This document shows positions 1 to 9,186 of a stretch of 64,000 nucleotides of DNA, piece after piece. The notes beneath the pieces are model-generated. The model saw only the letters and a program-made list of their open reading frames with translations, was not told the origin of the DNA and did no database searches. Location: positions 62,001 through 126,000 of the forward strand of contig JACKPA010000012.1 in the NCBI GenBank assembly GCA_024233865.1. Direction: 5' to 3'. The position numbers and the translations under genes are program-made. The stretch's first letter is position 1; each line of letters starts with the position of its first letter. This DNA comes from Leptospiraceae bacterium. Lineage in GTDB: Bacteria; Spirochaetota; Leptospiria; Leptospirales; Leptospiraceae.

Positions 1-2
1 TT

Positions 3-1862
3 AATTTACCGGAAGATATTATCCATAAGGATTTACTTGAATACACCTTATTACAAAAATCACTTCTTACTTCTATGGAAAATCCGTCTCCAAAGGAAAC
101 ATCCCATGCTCGCTCTCTCCAAAGCAGAATCTATCGGGAAGATACGGTTTCTCATTCCAAGTTTGTAGCTTTTAGAACCATTGACTCAAATTTTGAAATC
201 GTCCACGAAGTCGGATTTTCTTACACTAAATACAGACAATTCATCCATGAGATTGGAAAAACACTTCTGTTTATATATTTAACGGGTGTTGCTCTGATTA
301 TTTTCGGAACGCCTTTGTTCTTGTCCGGAGCTTTGGTAAAACCTCTAAAAAGGTTACTAGATGGCTTACGAAAAGTTCGCAAAGGCAATCTTGATATAAA
401 CTTACCCGTTCAAGTCCAAGATGAGATTGGATTTTTAACCCAGTCATTTAACAGTATGGTAAAATCTATCAAAGAAGCTAAAATAAAACTCGAAGAATAT
501 TCCAACCATCTAGAAGAAAAAGTAGTCGAAAGAACTAAAGAACTCCAAACAACCCTCACCCAAGTAGAAACGCTGAAAACTCAACAAGACGGTGATTATT
601 TCTTAACAACCTTACTCCTAAAACCTCTTGGGACACAAACAGCAAAAAGTGACAAAGTTAGGATTAACTCCTTTTTAAAACAAAAAAAGGAGTTTTTATT
701 CAAGCAAAAAGCCCATGAAATCGGTGGAGATATATGTATATCCCAAAATTTAACTCTAAAGAATAGAAGATATATTGTATTTCTGAATGCGGACGCTATG
801 GGAAAATCCATTCAAGGAGCCGGTGGAATTCTGGTTTTAGGATCCGTATTTCAATCTATCATCCAACGAACAGAATCATACTCCACCATGTCCAAAATCC
901 CTCCAGAACAATGGATAAAAAATGCGTTTAAGGAGCTACACAAAATTTTTGAGAGTTTTGACGGTTCTATGCTAATTTCATTGATTTTAGGAATAGTAGA
1001 AGAAAACACAGGTCTCGTATACTACATTAATGCAGAACATCCTTGGATGATATTGTACAGAGATGGAGTAGCTGACTTTATTGAGTCTGAAATGTACTTT
1101 AGAAAGCTTGGAACTCCCGGTATGGAAAACGATATTTTTGTATCAACCTTTGAAATGGCTCCGGGAGACATGCTCATTATGGGATCAGACGGTAAAGACG
1201 ATCTTGTCATGGACCAAACAACAGAGAACAGGCGAGTGATCAACGAAGACGAATTCCTTTTCTTAAAAAGAGTAGAAGAAGCTAAGGGAAACCTTGGTAA
1301 AATCTGTAGTGTAATCCAAGAAAACTACGAACTTATGGATGACCTTTCCCTTCTATCCATTGAATACTTGCAACCGCCGGTAAATCCAGAAGCAGAAGAA
1401 GAGAAGCAGATTAATCAAATTCTAAGAATGTCCAAAAAATATCTAATGCAAGAAAACCATGTTAAAGCAACAGACCTATTGGAATCGGCTCATTTGAACT
1501 ATCCTGCAAATACCGCTATCTCCCATAGCCTAATCAAGCTCTACATGAAACAAAAAAATTACAAACGAGCCGCAGTTCTTTGTAAGGAATTTCTTGAGCA
1601 TAACGAAGCTGATACTTCCGTTATGCTAAAAGCTTCCTATTGTATGAAAATGAACTATGAAGTAGAAGACGCTATCGAAATCAGTGAAAGAATTAAACTC
1701 CGTGAACCCTACAATGTTAAAAACCTAGTCCTTCTTGCGGATATGTACACCTACAAAAATAATTTTCCAAGAGTAGAAAAGTTACTAAACAAAATTTCCA
1801 AGTTGGAACCGGACAATAAATGGGCTATCAAAATTAAAGATAGGGTAAAAAAAGTGTCTTAA
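3..1862 (+). CDS. HAMP-SpoIIE (PP2C-type) serine phosphatase with C-terminal TPRs, 5'-truncated by the window
   Basis: The reading frame is open to the window edge, so the true start lies upstream; the first ATG, at 75, is internal. From that Met: a membrane segment at about residues 62-88, a HAMP domain to about 135, a coiled coil to about 168, then a SpoIIE/PP2C domain with the metal-site motifs EIGGD, NADAMGKS and GSDGKDD, and TPR-like helices from about 450 to the end. The family dephosphorylates STAS anti-sigma antagonists or SiaC-like proteins; the fused TPRs probably bind a partner. The missing N-terminus is probably a periplasmic sensor. epmA follows after 3 nt. It could act on the STAS/SiaC proteins near 50 kb, but nothing in the sequence links them. 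Confidence 0.88.
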   Translation, partial: NLPEDIIHKDLLEYTLLQKSLLTSMENPSPKETSHARSLQSRIYREDTVSHSKFVAFRTIDSNFEIVHEVGFSYTKYRQFIHEIGKTLLFIYLTGVALIIFGTPLFLSGALVKPLKRLLDGLRKVRKGNLDINLPVQVQDEIGFLTQSFNSMVKSIKEAKIKLEEYSNHLEEKVVERTKELQTTLTQVETLKTQQDGDYFLTTLLLKPLGTQTAKSDKVRINSFLKQKKEFLFKQKAHEIGGDICISQNLTLKNRRYIVFLNADAMGKSIQGAGGILVLGSVFQSIIQRTESYSTMSKIPPEQWIKNAFKELHKIFESFDGSMLISLILGIVEENTGLVYYINAEHPWMILYRDGVADFIESEMYFRKLGTPGMENDIFVSTFEMAPGDMLIMGSDGKDDLVMDQTTENRRVINEDEFLFLKRVEEAKGNLGKICSVIQENYELMDDLSLLSIEYLQPPVNPEAEEEKQINQILRMSKKYLMQENHVKATDLLESAHLNYPANTAISHSLIKLYMKQKNYKRAAVLCKEFLEHNEADTSVMLKASYCMKMNYEVEDAIEISERIKLREPYNVKNLVLLADMYTYKNNFPRVEKLLNKISKLEPDNKWAIKIKDRVKKVS

Positions 1863-1865
1863 AAG

Positions 1866-2813
1866 ATGAATTTACTGTCGTCAGAAATACTCAAAATCAG
1901 AGGGGACTTCTTATCTGCCATTCGCAGGTTTTTTGAGAAAAATGGTTTTCTGGAAATAGATACTCCTTGCCTTTTGGAAATTCCCGGAATGGAACCCTAC
2001 CTTGATCCTTTTCTTGTGAAAGCTCCGAAATCCCAAGAAGGAGGTTACTTGATCACATCTCCCGAGTATTCTCTAAAACAAGCTCTCTCTATGGGTTTAG
2101 AGAAGGTGTATGAAATTGCTCATGCTTTTCGTTCTGGAGAAAAAGGTGGAATACACACAAAAGAATTTCTTATGCTGGAATTTTACCAAACAGAAATCAA
2201 TGAATTGGAATTGATGGACGTGTGTATTGAGTTTTTTTACTTTTTGAATTCCGAATTTAGAGACTTTGGTTTTGACAAAAATAACTGTCAGAAAGTCAAG
2301 GTAGAAGATTTGTTTATCACTAACACGGGTAGTTCTTTTTCAAAATCGGAACTACTCCAAACGATTCAAAACAAAATGGATTATGATCCCAAAACCATTA
2401 ACAATTTTTATTATGATGACCTTTTTTTTCTAGTCTTTTTGAATTTTATAGAACCACATCTTGACAAAGGACCAATTTTTGTTTATGACTATCCTGAAGA
2501 ATTGGCATCTCTTGCTAAGGTAGAAAACAATAGAGCTAAAAGGTTTGAAATTTATTGGAACCGGGTTGAGTTAGGGAATGCTTTTTTTGAGAATATATCC
2601 CAAGAAGTCCAAGTAGACAGATTCAAAGAGGAACAAAACAGAAGAAAAGAACTGGGAAAAGAAGTATTTCCTATAAATAGAGATTTTCTTTTAACACTGG
2701 AAAGGGGTTTACCCGTTTCTTCCGGAATTTCCATTGGTTTGGACAGACTGCTTATGATCATACTTGGACACAATGACCTGAGACATCTAAGCCCTTATTG
2801 GGGAAGGAAATAA
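1866..2813 (+). CDS. epmA: Elongation factor P--(R)-beta-lysine ligase (EpmA/GenX/PoxA)
   Basis: A 315-residue class II lysyl-tRNA-synthetase-like catalytic domain without the anticodon-binding domain, as expected for EpmA. Class II motifs are visible: the TPCLLEIPGMEP region, YLITSPEYSLKQ, the motif 2 segment AHAFRSGEKG followed by EFLMLEFYQ, and the motif 3 segment GISIGLDRLLMIILG near the C-terminus. EpmA attaches beta-lysine to a conserved Lys of EF-P, which helps ribosomes pass polyproline stretches; EpmB and EF-P are not in the window. The ATG lies 3 nt after the phosphatase stop, so the two are probably co-transcribed. Confidence 0.93.
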   Translation: MNLLSSEILKIRGDFLSAIRRFFEKNGFLEIDTPCLLEIPGMEPYLDPFLVKAPKSQEGGYLITSPEYSLKQALSMGLEKVYEIAHAFRSGEKGGIHTKEFLMLEFYQTEINELELMDVCIEFFYFLNSEFRDFGFDKNNCQKVKVEDLFITNTGSSFSKSELLQTIQNKMDYDPKTINNFYYDDLFFLVFLNFIEPHLDKGPIFVYDYPEELASLAKVENNRAKRFEIYWNRVELGNAFFENISQEVQVDRFKEEQNRRKELGKEVFPINRDFLLTLERGLPVSSGISIGLDRLLMIILGHNDLRHLSPYWGRK

Positions 2814-2903
2814 ACAGAAGTCAATCCCGAATTTACAAAAAAGGTAAAGATGCAAAAGAAGAAGGCTTATGGGTGGTTGCGGATAAGTCTTTGGTGATTC
2901 ATA

Positions 2904-4007
2904 TCAATACCACAATCGAAAACCAAAAGTATACTGCAAGTTCATTCCTCCTGATTTGTAGTTATGACTTCGGACATAATAGATATTAGAGTAAAAGTTT
3001 AAATAAGCACTATCCCCTTTTGTTTGTACTTTGACAGGCTCATAAGGGTGAAACAAAAACAGGTCTGCAATATTCCACAAATAAAAGCCAAGCAGAATGT
3101 TTGAAACTTGATTCAATCTTGTTGTAGCTTGCTCTACTTGAGTATATTTCTGCTCGCTTTCTGCAAAATTTACAATTTGCAAAGGATTACTTCTCGGTAT
3201 CAAAAACGTCGTATTAATGCTTTCGTTATATTCAGCCAGTTTTTGATTATAATCTTTGTTTGTTTGGTAGTAGGCAACCAACAGTGCTATTGCTATAGCC
3301 GGATATACTTTTAATTTCCATTTTTCTTTTGTACCACATTGGTTTGATCTATGGTATTGCCCCCAACCGGGAACTACAGCAGACCTCCAAAGTGGCTCAT
3401 ATAGGGAACATCTTGTAAATTTATCTCTTTCTTTTACAACTATAAATCGCTTTTTTTGATAGGTTTTATTGTGAGGATTTTCCAAAACCAAGTCATACTC
3501 GCCAATGGATGCGTCTTCCACACCTAAAGTAGCTTCCAGTTTATTTTTAGTAATAAATTGAACGTCTTTTACGGGAAGACTTCCTTTGGAAGACAGGATT
3601 TGAACCTTAGTATCTTGAACAAAATTCTCACCTTCCAAAACAATATTTTTGGTTCCAACTTCTTTCTCTATATAAACCGTATCCTCATTTGTTAATCTGG
3701 GGACAGCACTAATTGTAACTTCAAAAGAAACCCAGTCTGTCCACGTTTTGGCTACTCCAAATTTATTCAAAACTCCAATTCTATGCTCATACATCCCCGG
3801 TTCAACATCCTTACCTAATTCATAAGAATTGGTTGTCACTTTTTTATCCAATATTATTTTTTGAGATTCGTTCCTTACTTGAACCTTATAGCCAGAAGCA
3901 TTTTTAATTGCTTCCCACTTGAGTTCTTGCGAGCTCGAATCAAATAAAAAGAGAAATATAACCATGATTAATAAATATTTAAAAAATTGGTAATATAATT
4001 TTTTCAT
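2904..4007 (-). CDS. Envelope protein with FnIII/IPT-like domains and a DUF5683-like C-terminal membrane region
   Basis: The ATG at 4007 (MKKLYYQFF) is preferred to the TTG at 4028, because the upstream gene stops at 4021 and the signal-type hydrophobic stretch starts right after this Met. The N-terminal signal or anchor is followed by a fibronectin-like strand pattern (residues about 30-100), an IPT/TIG-like segment (about 105-190) and a C-terminal module with the signature VPGWGQYHRS, two hydrophobic helices and a Tyr-rich tail. The same kind of module ends the caspase-like protein at 62.5 kb. It is the last gene of the operon with the FecR-like protein and the adenylate cyclase. No enzymatic motif was seen; a structural or sensory envelope role is inferred. 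Confidence 0.75.
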   Translation of the reverse strand: MKKLYYQFFKYLLIMVIFLFLFDSSSQELKWEAIKNASGYKVQVRNESQKIILDKKVTTNSYELGKDVEPGMYEHRIGVLNKFGVAKTWTDWVSFEVTISAVPRLTNEDTVYIEKEVGTKNIVLEGENFVQDTKVQILSSKGSLPVKDVQFITKNKLEATLGVEDASIGEYDLVLENPHNKTYQKKRFIVVKERDKFTRCSLYEPLWRSAVVPGWGQYHRSNQCGTKEKWKLKVYPAIAIALLVAYYQTNKDYNQKLAEYNESINTTFLIPRSNPLQIVNFAESEQKYTQVEQATTRLNQVSNILLGFYLWNIADLFLFHPYEPVKVQTKGDSAYLNFYSNIYYVRSHNYKSGGMNLQYTFGFRLWY

Positions 4008-4020
4008 TTCGCATCTTACA

Positions 4021-6039
4021 TTATTCAATATAAAGTTTTTTAGGTGTATAGACCTCCGGCACCTTAAATTGTTCTTCTGGCAGTATTAACCTAAAACTAC
4101 TTTTGATCGGTTTCGTTTTAACAATTTCTCCGTCTTGCTTTTTGTAAACCGAAGATAATGTCCATACGTATTCACCACTATGAAGTCCTTCATAGTTTTT
4201 CAATTCCATTTTTGGTTTTTGAGATTGGATTTTGGATAAAAGTTTATTCTGCTTTTCTTTATCATAAAGTTCAATGTCGTAATACAAAACTTGACCTTGT
4301 TCTTTCCAATCAAACACAAGCCTTTGTACTTTTTGCATATTTACTTCTTCACCTTTTGTTGGGTAAATAGGAGAAGGAGATTGTAAAATTTTTGAAATTT
4401 GAAATTTGTTTATAACGCTCTGAGACAACTTTATATTTTCGACAAATTGTGTAGTTCTCCAATGGTATATGCCTGGTTTATCTAGTAAAATATTTGTGGC
4501 AACATTTGCCGTTTTAACCGAATAAATAACGTTTTCAAAATTTTTATCTTGAGATACTTCAACTAGAAAGTAGCCTCTTGTGTTTGTTTTTTTCCACCTA
4601 AGTTGTACACCTTGGTTGGCTTCAGGGTAGAGGCTACTACCATCACTAGGATACTCCAATTGTAATTTTTCAGAAACCTTAATCTGAAAAGAAAAAGCTT
4701 TCGAAAAGACAGTCTCTATACCACCATTGGTTTTTCCCTTCACCCTCCAGTAATAACTTTTTCCTATATCCGTAGCAAATTTTTCTTTAATAAAGTTTTT
4801 ACTAAGTTTACTCTCAAAAATGATATTCTGAAACTGACTGTCTTTAGCAACCTGGAATGTATACTCCTTTAAAAAAGAAGAATCTTCCCAGTTGAAAAGA
4901 AGTTCAGCGTTTACAATCAATTTTTGATCCACTTCCTGGTTGTTGGAGGGATTGAGTAACGCAGGTGGCGGAACCTTCGTTTTTTTGACTATTTGAAAAT
5001 AAATGACTGGTGAACTTTCCGGTTCCATTCCACGAATGTTATAATTCCGGATAACTTTAGCATAGTATTTTCCCTCTTTTAGATTCCTAACTCCTAAAAA
5101 GGTCTCTAGTGTATTGGAATCATAAACCGTTTTCTCAAAACCACTCGTCTGAGAAAGCAAAAGCCTGTAAGACGAATCTAGCTCTCCCCTTTTCCAAGAA
5201 AAGATAATAAAGGGCGGTGAGTCTATATAATAAATTGTATCTTTATCCTTAGGAGAAGTCAATCGCAAAGGACTTGTTTCAACCACAAAAAACTTTCTAA
5301 CTTCACTGTATTCTTCTTTAACAGAGTCCTTTTTAAAAACCCGCCAATAATAACGACCTTTATCCAAATTGATTCCAATACTATTTTGGTTTGTAGCCTT
5401 TCTCACAATAGTACTTCTAAAACTCATGCTTTTGGAGATTTCTATAGTAACATTTCCTTTTGAATTCCACTGAAAAGGAATAACGCTTCCTTTTTTATCT
5501 GACTTGAAATACTGGTTTCTCTCCGGACTTTGCAAAAAAATGGATGACTTTTCATTTTGAGCTTGTACGCTTTCCTTTCCGGCTGCTTTCAATAAGGTAA
5601 CTTTTCCATCTTTTAGCTTTCCGGATTCATTGTTAATTTTCAAATTGGAATCATTAGAAAGCCCCTCCCCTTCTACGGTCATCATACCATACTCAAAATT
5701 CACGTTGATATCTTTATCATTTATATCAATTCGAATCATGCTATTCTCATCCAATTTAATTTCTGCTCCACCGTTCAAGGTTAAAATGGCTTCCGAGTAT
5801 TCCGCAGTACGAATAGTATCTTTGTTGCGTATCGGTGTTGATTCCTTGATTTCTTTCCACACAACGCTTTTATCCGATCTTCTCTGTACAAGCTTATACT
5901 TAGCCTTCAGTTCACCTATCACAGGATTATCACCACCGTCTATTGCCGAACTTAAATTCAGGCATAACAATTTGGAAAAAATAATAATAACAAGAACTAA
6001 AAATAAAATTACATATTTTGTGTTATTTAAGTATCGCAT
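4021..6039 (-). CDS. FecR-like domain protein with multiple fibronectin-like repeats
   Basis: The ATG at 6039 sits one base from the stop of the upstream cyclase gene, so I prefer it to the longer reading. The 672-residue product has an N-terminal membrane anchor (residues about 7-30), then a FecR-type region (about 45-155) with the typical pattern of a 'NKDTIRT' turn, 'ILTLNGGAEIKLDENSMIRI' strands and 'GMMTVEG'. This is followed by about four to five beta-rich repeats of roughly 100 residues, each with the W..S/Y.W motif of Leptospira FecR/FnIII proteins ('YYWRVFKKD', 'YYWRVKGKT', 'YHWRTTQF'). FecR domains in spirochaetes are usually periplasmic binding or scaffold modules rather than iron regulators. 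Co-transcription with a cyclase suggests an envelope signalling unit. Confidence 0.82.
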   Translation of the reverse strand: MRYLNNTKYVILFLVLVIIIFSKLLCLNLSSAIDGGDNPVIGELKAKYKLVQRRSDKSVVWKEIKESTPIRNKDTIRTAEYSEAILTLNGGAEIKLDENSMIRIDINDKDINVNFEYGMMTVEGEGLSNDSNLKINNESGKLKDGKVTLLKAAGKESVQAQNEKSSIFLQSPERNQYFKSDKKGSVIPFQWNSKGNVTIEISKSMSFRSTIVRKATNQNSIGINLDKGRYYWRVFKKDSVKEEYSEVRKFFVVETSPLRLTSPKDKDTIYYIDSPPFIIFSWKRGELDSSYRLLLSQTSGFEKTVYDSNTLETFLGVRNLKEGKYYAKVIRNYNIRGMEPESSPVIYFQIVKKTKVPPPALLNPSNNQEVDQKLIVNAELLFNWEDSSFLKEYTFQVAKDSQFQNIIFESKLSKNFIKEKFATDIGKSYYWRVKGKTNGGIETVFSKAFSFQIKVSEKLQLEYPSDGSSLYPEANQGVQLRWKKTNTRGYFLVEVSQDKNFENVIYSVKTANVATNILLDKPGIYHWRTTQFVENIKLSQSVINKFQISKILQSPSPIYPTKGEEVNMQKVQRLVFDWKEQGQVLYYDIELYDKEKQNKLLSKIQSQKPKMELKNYEGLHSGEYVWTLSSVYKKQDGEIVKTKPIKSSFRLILPEEQFKVPEVYTPKKLYIE

Positions 6040-6040
6040 T

Positions 6041-8137
6041 TTATTTCGTTGTTCTTGTAAATACCCCATCCCAATTCTGAGGTGGAGGACTCTGTCTATA
6101 GGTTTGGCATCTAGCAATCAGCATCACAGCTGCTTTGTCTACTTTTCCTTTTGTTTTTTGGGATTCCTCAAATTTATCAATGGCTCGATCCCAATTCCTG
6201 CTTAAGTAATAAACCATACCAGCATCGTACAAATCCGTTGCTCTTAAAACACTTTGTGTAACTTCATTTTTGGAACAAATCAGTTCATAAACTTTTACCG
6301 GTTCATTTTTTCCCTTTACACGCACCAAATCCAAAAGCCTGGTAAACATTTCGTTTGATATATTGTATTTTACACTTTCACTAATGAGTATATTTACACC
6401 ATAGTCTTTACCAGCCGCTTCCAAACGAGCCGCCAAATTTACCGTATCACCCATCATTGTATAAGAAGCAAGAGCATCCGTTCCCATAAAACCCACCTTT
6501 GCCAAACCGGTATTGAGTCCAATACGTATATCCATAGATTGAGCCTCTTTAGAATACATGTTTTTAGACTTCCAATATTCTCTCAACTCTTGCAATTTCC
6601 GAATCATTTCTAAAGAAGCGCGAGCAGCTTTTTTGCAATGCTCTTCTACATCCACAGGTGCATTAAAAATTCCTACAATTGCATCACCAATATATTTATC
6701 CAAAACTCCATCGTGTTTTTTGAGTATAATTGTCATAGCAGAGAGATATTCGTTTAGTAGTCCTGCAAGATCAACAGAAGACAACTGTTCGCTTATGGTA
6801 GAGAAACTCGCCACATCAGAAAAAAAAGCAGTTATTTCTTGCTCCTTGCCTCTTTTGAGAACTTGGAGGTCCTTCATAGCTTCTTCCACAACCGTTGGGT
6901 CGATCATACTGCCCAAAATATTTTTGACCTTTTCTCTTTCTTCTAAACCCAATCCCATAGAAACAAAGTGTTTTGTTAGTAGTCCGACTTCGTCTTTTGA
7001 TTGTGGTTTTATATCTACTCGAAAATTTCCTTTTGTGATTTCTAAAGTTGCGGCAAGCAATGCCAAAATAGGAAGTGAAATCGTCTTGGCAAATAGATAC
7101 ACCACTATCAAAGCCACACAAAGAGAGATCACCATGATAAAAATGTTCCTATTTTGGATCATGTAAACGGCTTCAAAAGCTTTGTCTTCTGGAATAGTTG
7201 CCAAAATACCACTATTGGCAAACCCCAATTTTCGATATGAAACCAAATATCTTTTTCCACTTTCCTTTTCGATATAATCAAACTGTCCGTTATTCACTTT
7301 ACTGGTAAACGCACTTTGAACCGTATTGGTGTCCATAAAATTTGAACCGCTTAAGGTGACGGAACTATCCGGATGAGCAATCACAATCCCCTTATGATTT
7401 ACCATAAAAACGGTAGTAATACCTCTTTCCTTAAAAACGCTAATAATTCGTTCTAATTTTACAATTACAACCAATATCGTATTAATCTCTGTTTCTTCGG
7501 AAGAAGGTAAACTAATGGCAAAAATCGGATGAGAAGCACTTTGACTCATGTTGTGTAAAATAGACATTCCATAAAAAGATTCCATAAAAGAAGAACGTTT
7601 GGCTTGAATCAAATCTTCAAAAGATTCCTTTGTCATATTAAACTCATCCATTTCCAATTGATTATAGATCGTTTTTATGGGAACTAACGTTTCATTCTCT
7701 TTTTTATACAGTCCCAAAAACAAGAAATCTCGATCATTGGCAAAAAAATGCTCCATCCACGAGTTTTTGTCCGCGGCTGAAACTTTGGAATCATTTAGCG
7801 TTTTAACTAGTTGTAAAGATTTGTCTAATATAGATTGAACATCCGACTTTATCTTCTCCCCTATGGTATTTACCAGATCAATACTATTTTCTCGAATTCT
7901 TAGATCAATTTCTCGTTTAAAAAAAAATGTTGCAAGAATAATTATGATAGAAAGCGTTACCCCAAAAATAGCAGAAATAACAACCATCAACTTGACCTGA
8001 ATAGACCACTTAGGGGCTTCTGCCTCAATTTTCGGATCGTTTAACTGAGTAAGTAAAAATTTTAGCTTGTAATCAAAAACTTTTTTAAAATTTCTGATCA
8101 TTATGGAATCTAATACCATAAATAGTATTCTAATCAT
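6041..8137 (-). CDS. Membrane-bound class III adenylate/guanylate cyclase (Cache-HAMP-cyclase)
   Basis: Layout: a transmembrane helix at about residues 50-72, an extracellular Cache-like sensor to about 340, a second helix, a HAMP domain (about 355-410), a class III cyclase catalytic domain (about 430-610) and a helical or TPR-like tail. Catalytic features: ITAFFSDVASFS (metal-binding Asp), GDAIVGIFNAP (second Asp), and YTMMGDTVNLAARLE (transition-state Asn/Arg). The substrate (ATP or GTP) cannot be settled by eye. The start is uncertain: in-frame ATGs at 8119 and 8101 are alternatives and none has a clear ribosome binding site. First gene of a three-gene operon with 1-14 nt gaps. A cNMP-binding protein lies at 49 kb. 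Confidence 0.9.
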   Translation of the reverse strand: MIRILFMVLDSIMIRNFKKVFDYKLKFLLTQLNDPKIEAEAPKWSIQVKLMVVISAIFGVTLSIIIILATFFFKREIDLRIRENSIDLVNTIGEKIKSDVQSILDKSLQLVKTLNDSKVSAADKNSWMEHFFANDRDFLFLGLYKKENETLVPIKTIYNQLEMDEFNMTKESFEDLIQAKRSSFMESFYGMSILHNMSQSASHPIFAISLPSSEETEINTILVVIVKLERIISVFKERGITTVFMVNHKGIVIAHPDSSVTLSGSNFMDTNTVQSAFTSKVNNGQFDYIEKESGKRYLVSYRKLGFANSGILATIPEDKAFEAVYMIQNRNIFIMVISLCVALIVVYLFAKTISLPILALLAATLEITKGNFRVDIKPQSKDEVGLLTKHFVSMGLGLEEREKVKNILGSMIDPTVVEEAMKDLQVLKRGKEQEITAFFSDVASFSTISEQLSSVDLAGLLNEYLSAMTIILKKHDGVLDKYIGDAIVGIFNAPVDVEEHCKKAARASLEMIRKLQELREYWKSKNMYSKEAQSMDIRIGLNTGLAKVGFMGTDALASYTMMGDTVNLAARLEAAGKDYGVNILISESVKYNISNEMFTRLLDLVRVKGKNEPVKVYELICSKNEVTQSVLRATDLYDAGMVYYLSRNWDRAIDKFEESQKTKGKVDKAAVMLIARCQTYRQSPPPQNWDGVFTRTTK

Positions 8138-8302
8138 AAAACAACAAGTTAGGCAACATTTTTTTATTCTCCGAGTTGTTTCTTAGAAGTTTATTTATGG
8201 TTTTTTATGAGACATATTCCTAAGTGTATTTAAATTATTGACGATAAATATAGTCTCATAAACAATTTTAAATTACAGATATCTCTAAAAAGGAATAGCA
8301 CT

Positions 8303-8602
8303 TTGAAAAATTTTTACTTATTTGCATATATTTCTATCATTTTAGTATCAAATTGCTTTCACAATAGAGTAACCTATGATCGAAATGCAACTCCAGGAGA
8401 CAAAAAAGAAATTAAAACTCACTTTTTTTTAGTAGGATTGTATCCTGATAGAAAATTCTCAGTGGAAGAATTATGCGGAAAAGACGGGATTTACCAAGTG
8501 CACGATATGACAAATTTTGAAGACGGGCTTTTAAGCTGCTTGACTTTTGGAATTTATACCCCTAGAACTTTAGAAGTAACTTGTATTAGGCAAAACAAAT
8601 GA
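8303..8602 (+). CDS. Bor-like lipoprotein
   Basis: A TTG start with AAGGA 8-9 nt upstream. The 99-residue product starts with a lipoprotein signal ending LVSNC. The mature part carries the Bor pattern known from phage lambda: a 'HFFLVGLYP' stretch, a Cys-Gly, then 'GLLSCLTFGIYTPRTLEVTC'. Bor is an outer-membrane lipoprotein linked to serum resistance; in spirochaetes the role is unknown. It overlaps the next lipoprotein by 4 nt (ATGA), so the two are translationally coupled. The 165 nt upstream are shared with the divergent cyclase operon. Confidence 0.75.
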   Translation: MKNFYLFAYISIILVSNCFHNRVTYDRNATPGDKKEIKTHFFLVGLYPDRKFSVEELCGKDGIYQVHDMTNFEDGLLSCLTFGIYTPRTLEVTCIRQNK

Positions 8603-9147
8603 AATTCTTTTTCACAACATCTTTCGCTACAACATTATTGATCATAAGTCTTATTGCTCTTTTTATATCAAACTGTTTCACCACAGAAATTATTGACGAA
8701 AACAAACCACAACAGATTAAAAAATCAGGTGGAGAAGACTGGTACAAATCTTATTTATTAGGTTTTATTGATTCAGAAGAAAAGATGGGCACAATTGCCA
8801 ACTGCCCTACCGGTGTTAGTCGGGTTGTATTAAAAAAAAGTGCTTCTAATACTTTTGCTGAGCTTGGTCTTCAGTGTATAAGCTACATCGTATCTCCTAT
8901 TGCACTAACATTCCGAACAAACGAAATTTACTGCGTTACTCCACAAAAAACCACAAAAGTAAAATCCAAAAAAGAAGAAGAAATGATTCAAAAAGGCTTT
9001 ACGGATACCGTAATTTTAAAAAATGGAACGACGTTTAAAAATGTAAAATCCATTAAAACGGAGGACTCTGTTATTGTCCAATCTCAAATAGGTCAAACTC
9101 TTACCTTTAAACTAGCTGAGGTATTTGATATTCAAAGCTCGGAATAA
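8599..9147 (+). CDS. Lipoprotein with a degenerate Bor-like part and a C-terminal beta domain
   Basis: 182 residues; signal peptide ending FISNC. Residues about 65-115 repeat the spacing of the Bor-like neighbour (Cys, Val, 'ELGLQCISYIVSPIALTFRTNEIYC'-type pattern), suggesting duplication and divergence. The tail (about 130-182) has the 'VILKNGTTFKNVKSI...VQSQIGQTLTF' pattern of small SH3-like domains common in Leptospira lipoproteins. It overlaps the upstream lipoprotein gene by 4 nt. Function unknown. Confidence 0.7.
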   Translation: MKFFFTTSFATTLLIISLIALFISNCFTTEIIDENKPQQIKKSGGEDWYKSYLLGFIDSEEKMGTIANCPTGVSRVVLKKSASNTFAELGLQCISYIVSPIALTFRTNEIYCVTPQKTTKVKSKKEEEMIQKGFTDTVILKNGTTFKNVKSIKTEDSVIVQSQIGQTLTFKLAEVFDIQSSE

Positions 9148-9186
9148 ATTCCTTTTCTCAATAACCCTTCTTTATATACCTATAAC

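Noticed and set aside
2798..2989. 63-codon plus-strand frame after epmA
   Set aside because: It overlaps the 3' end of the convergent gene, has no ribosome binding site and shows no domain.
5630..6205. 191-codon plus-strand frame
   Set aside because: Antisense shadow of the FecR-like and cyclase genes, whose domains are clear.
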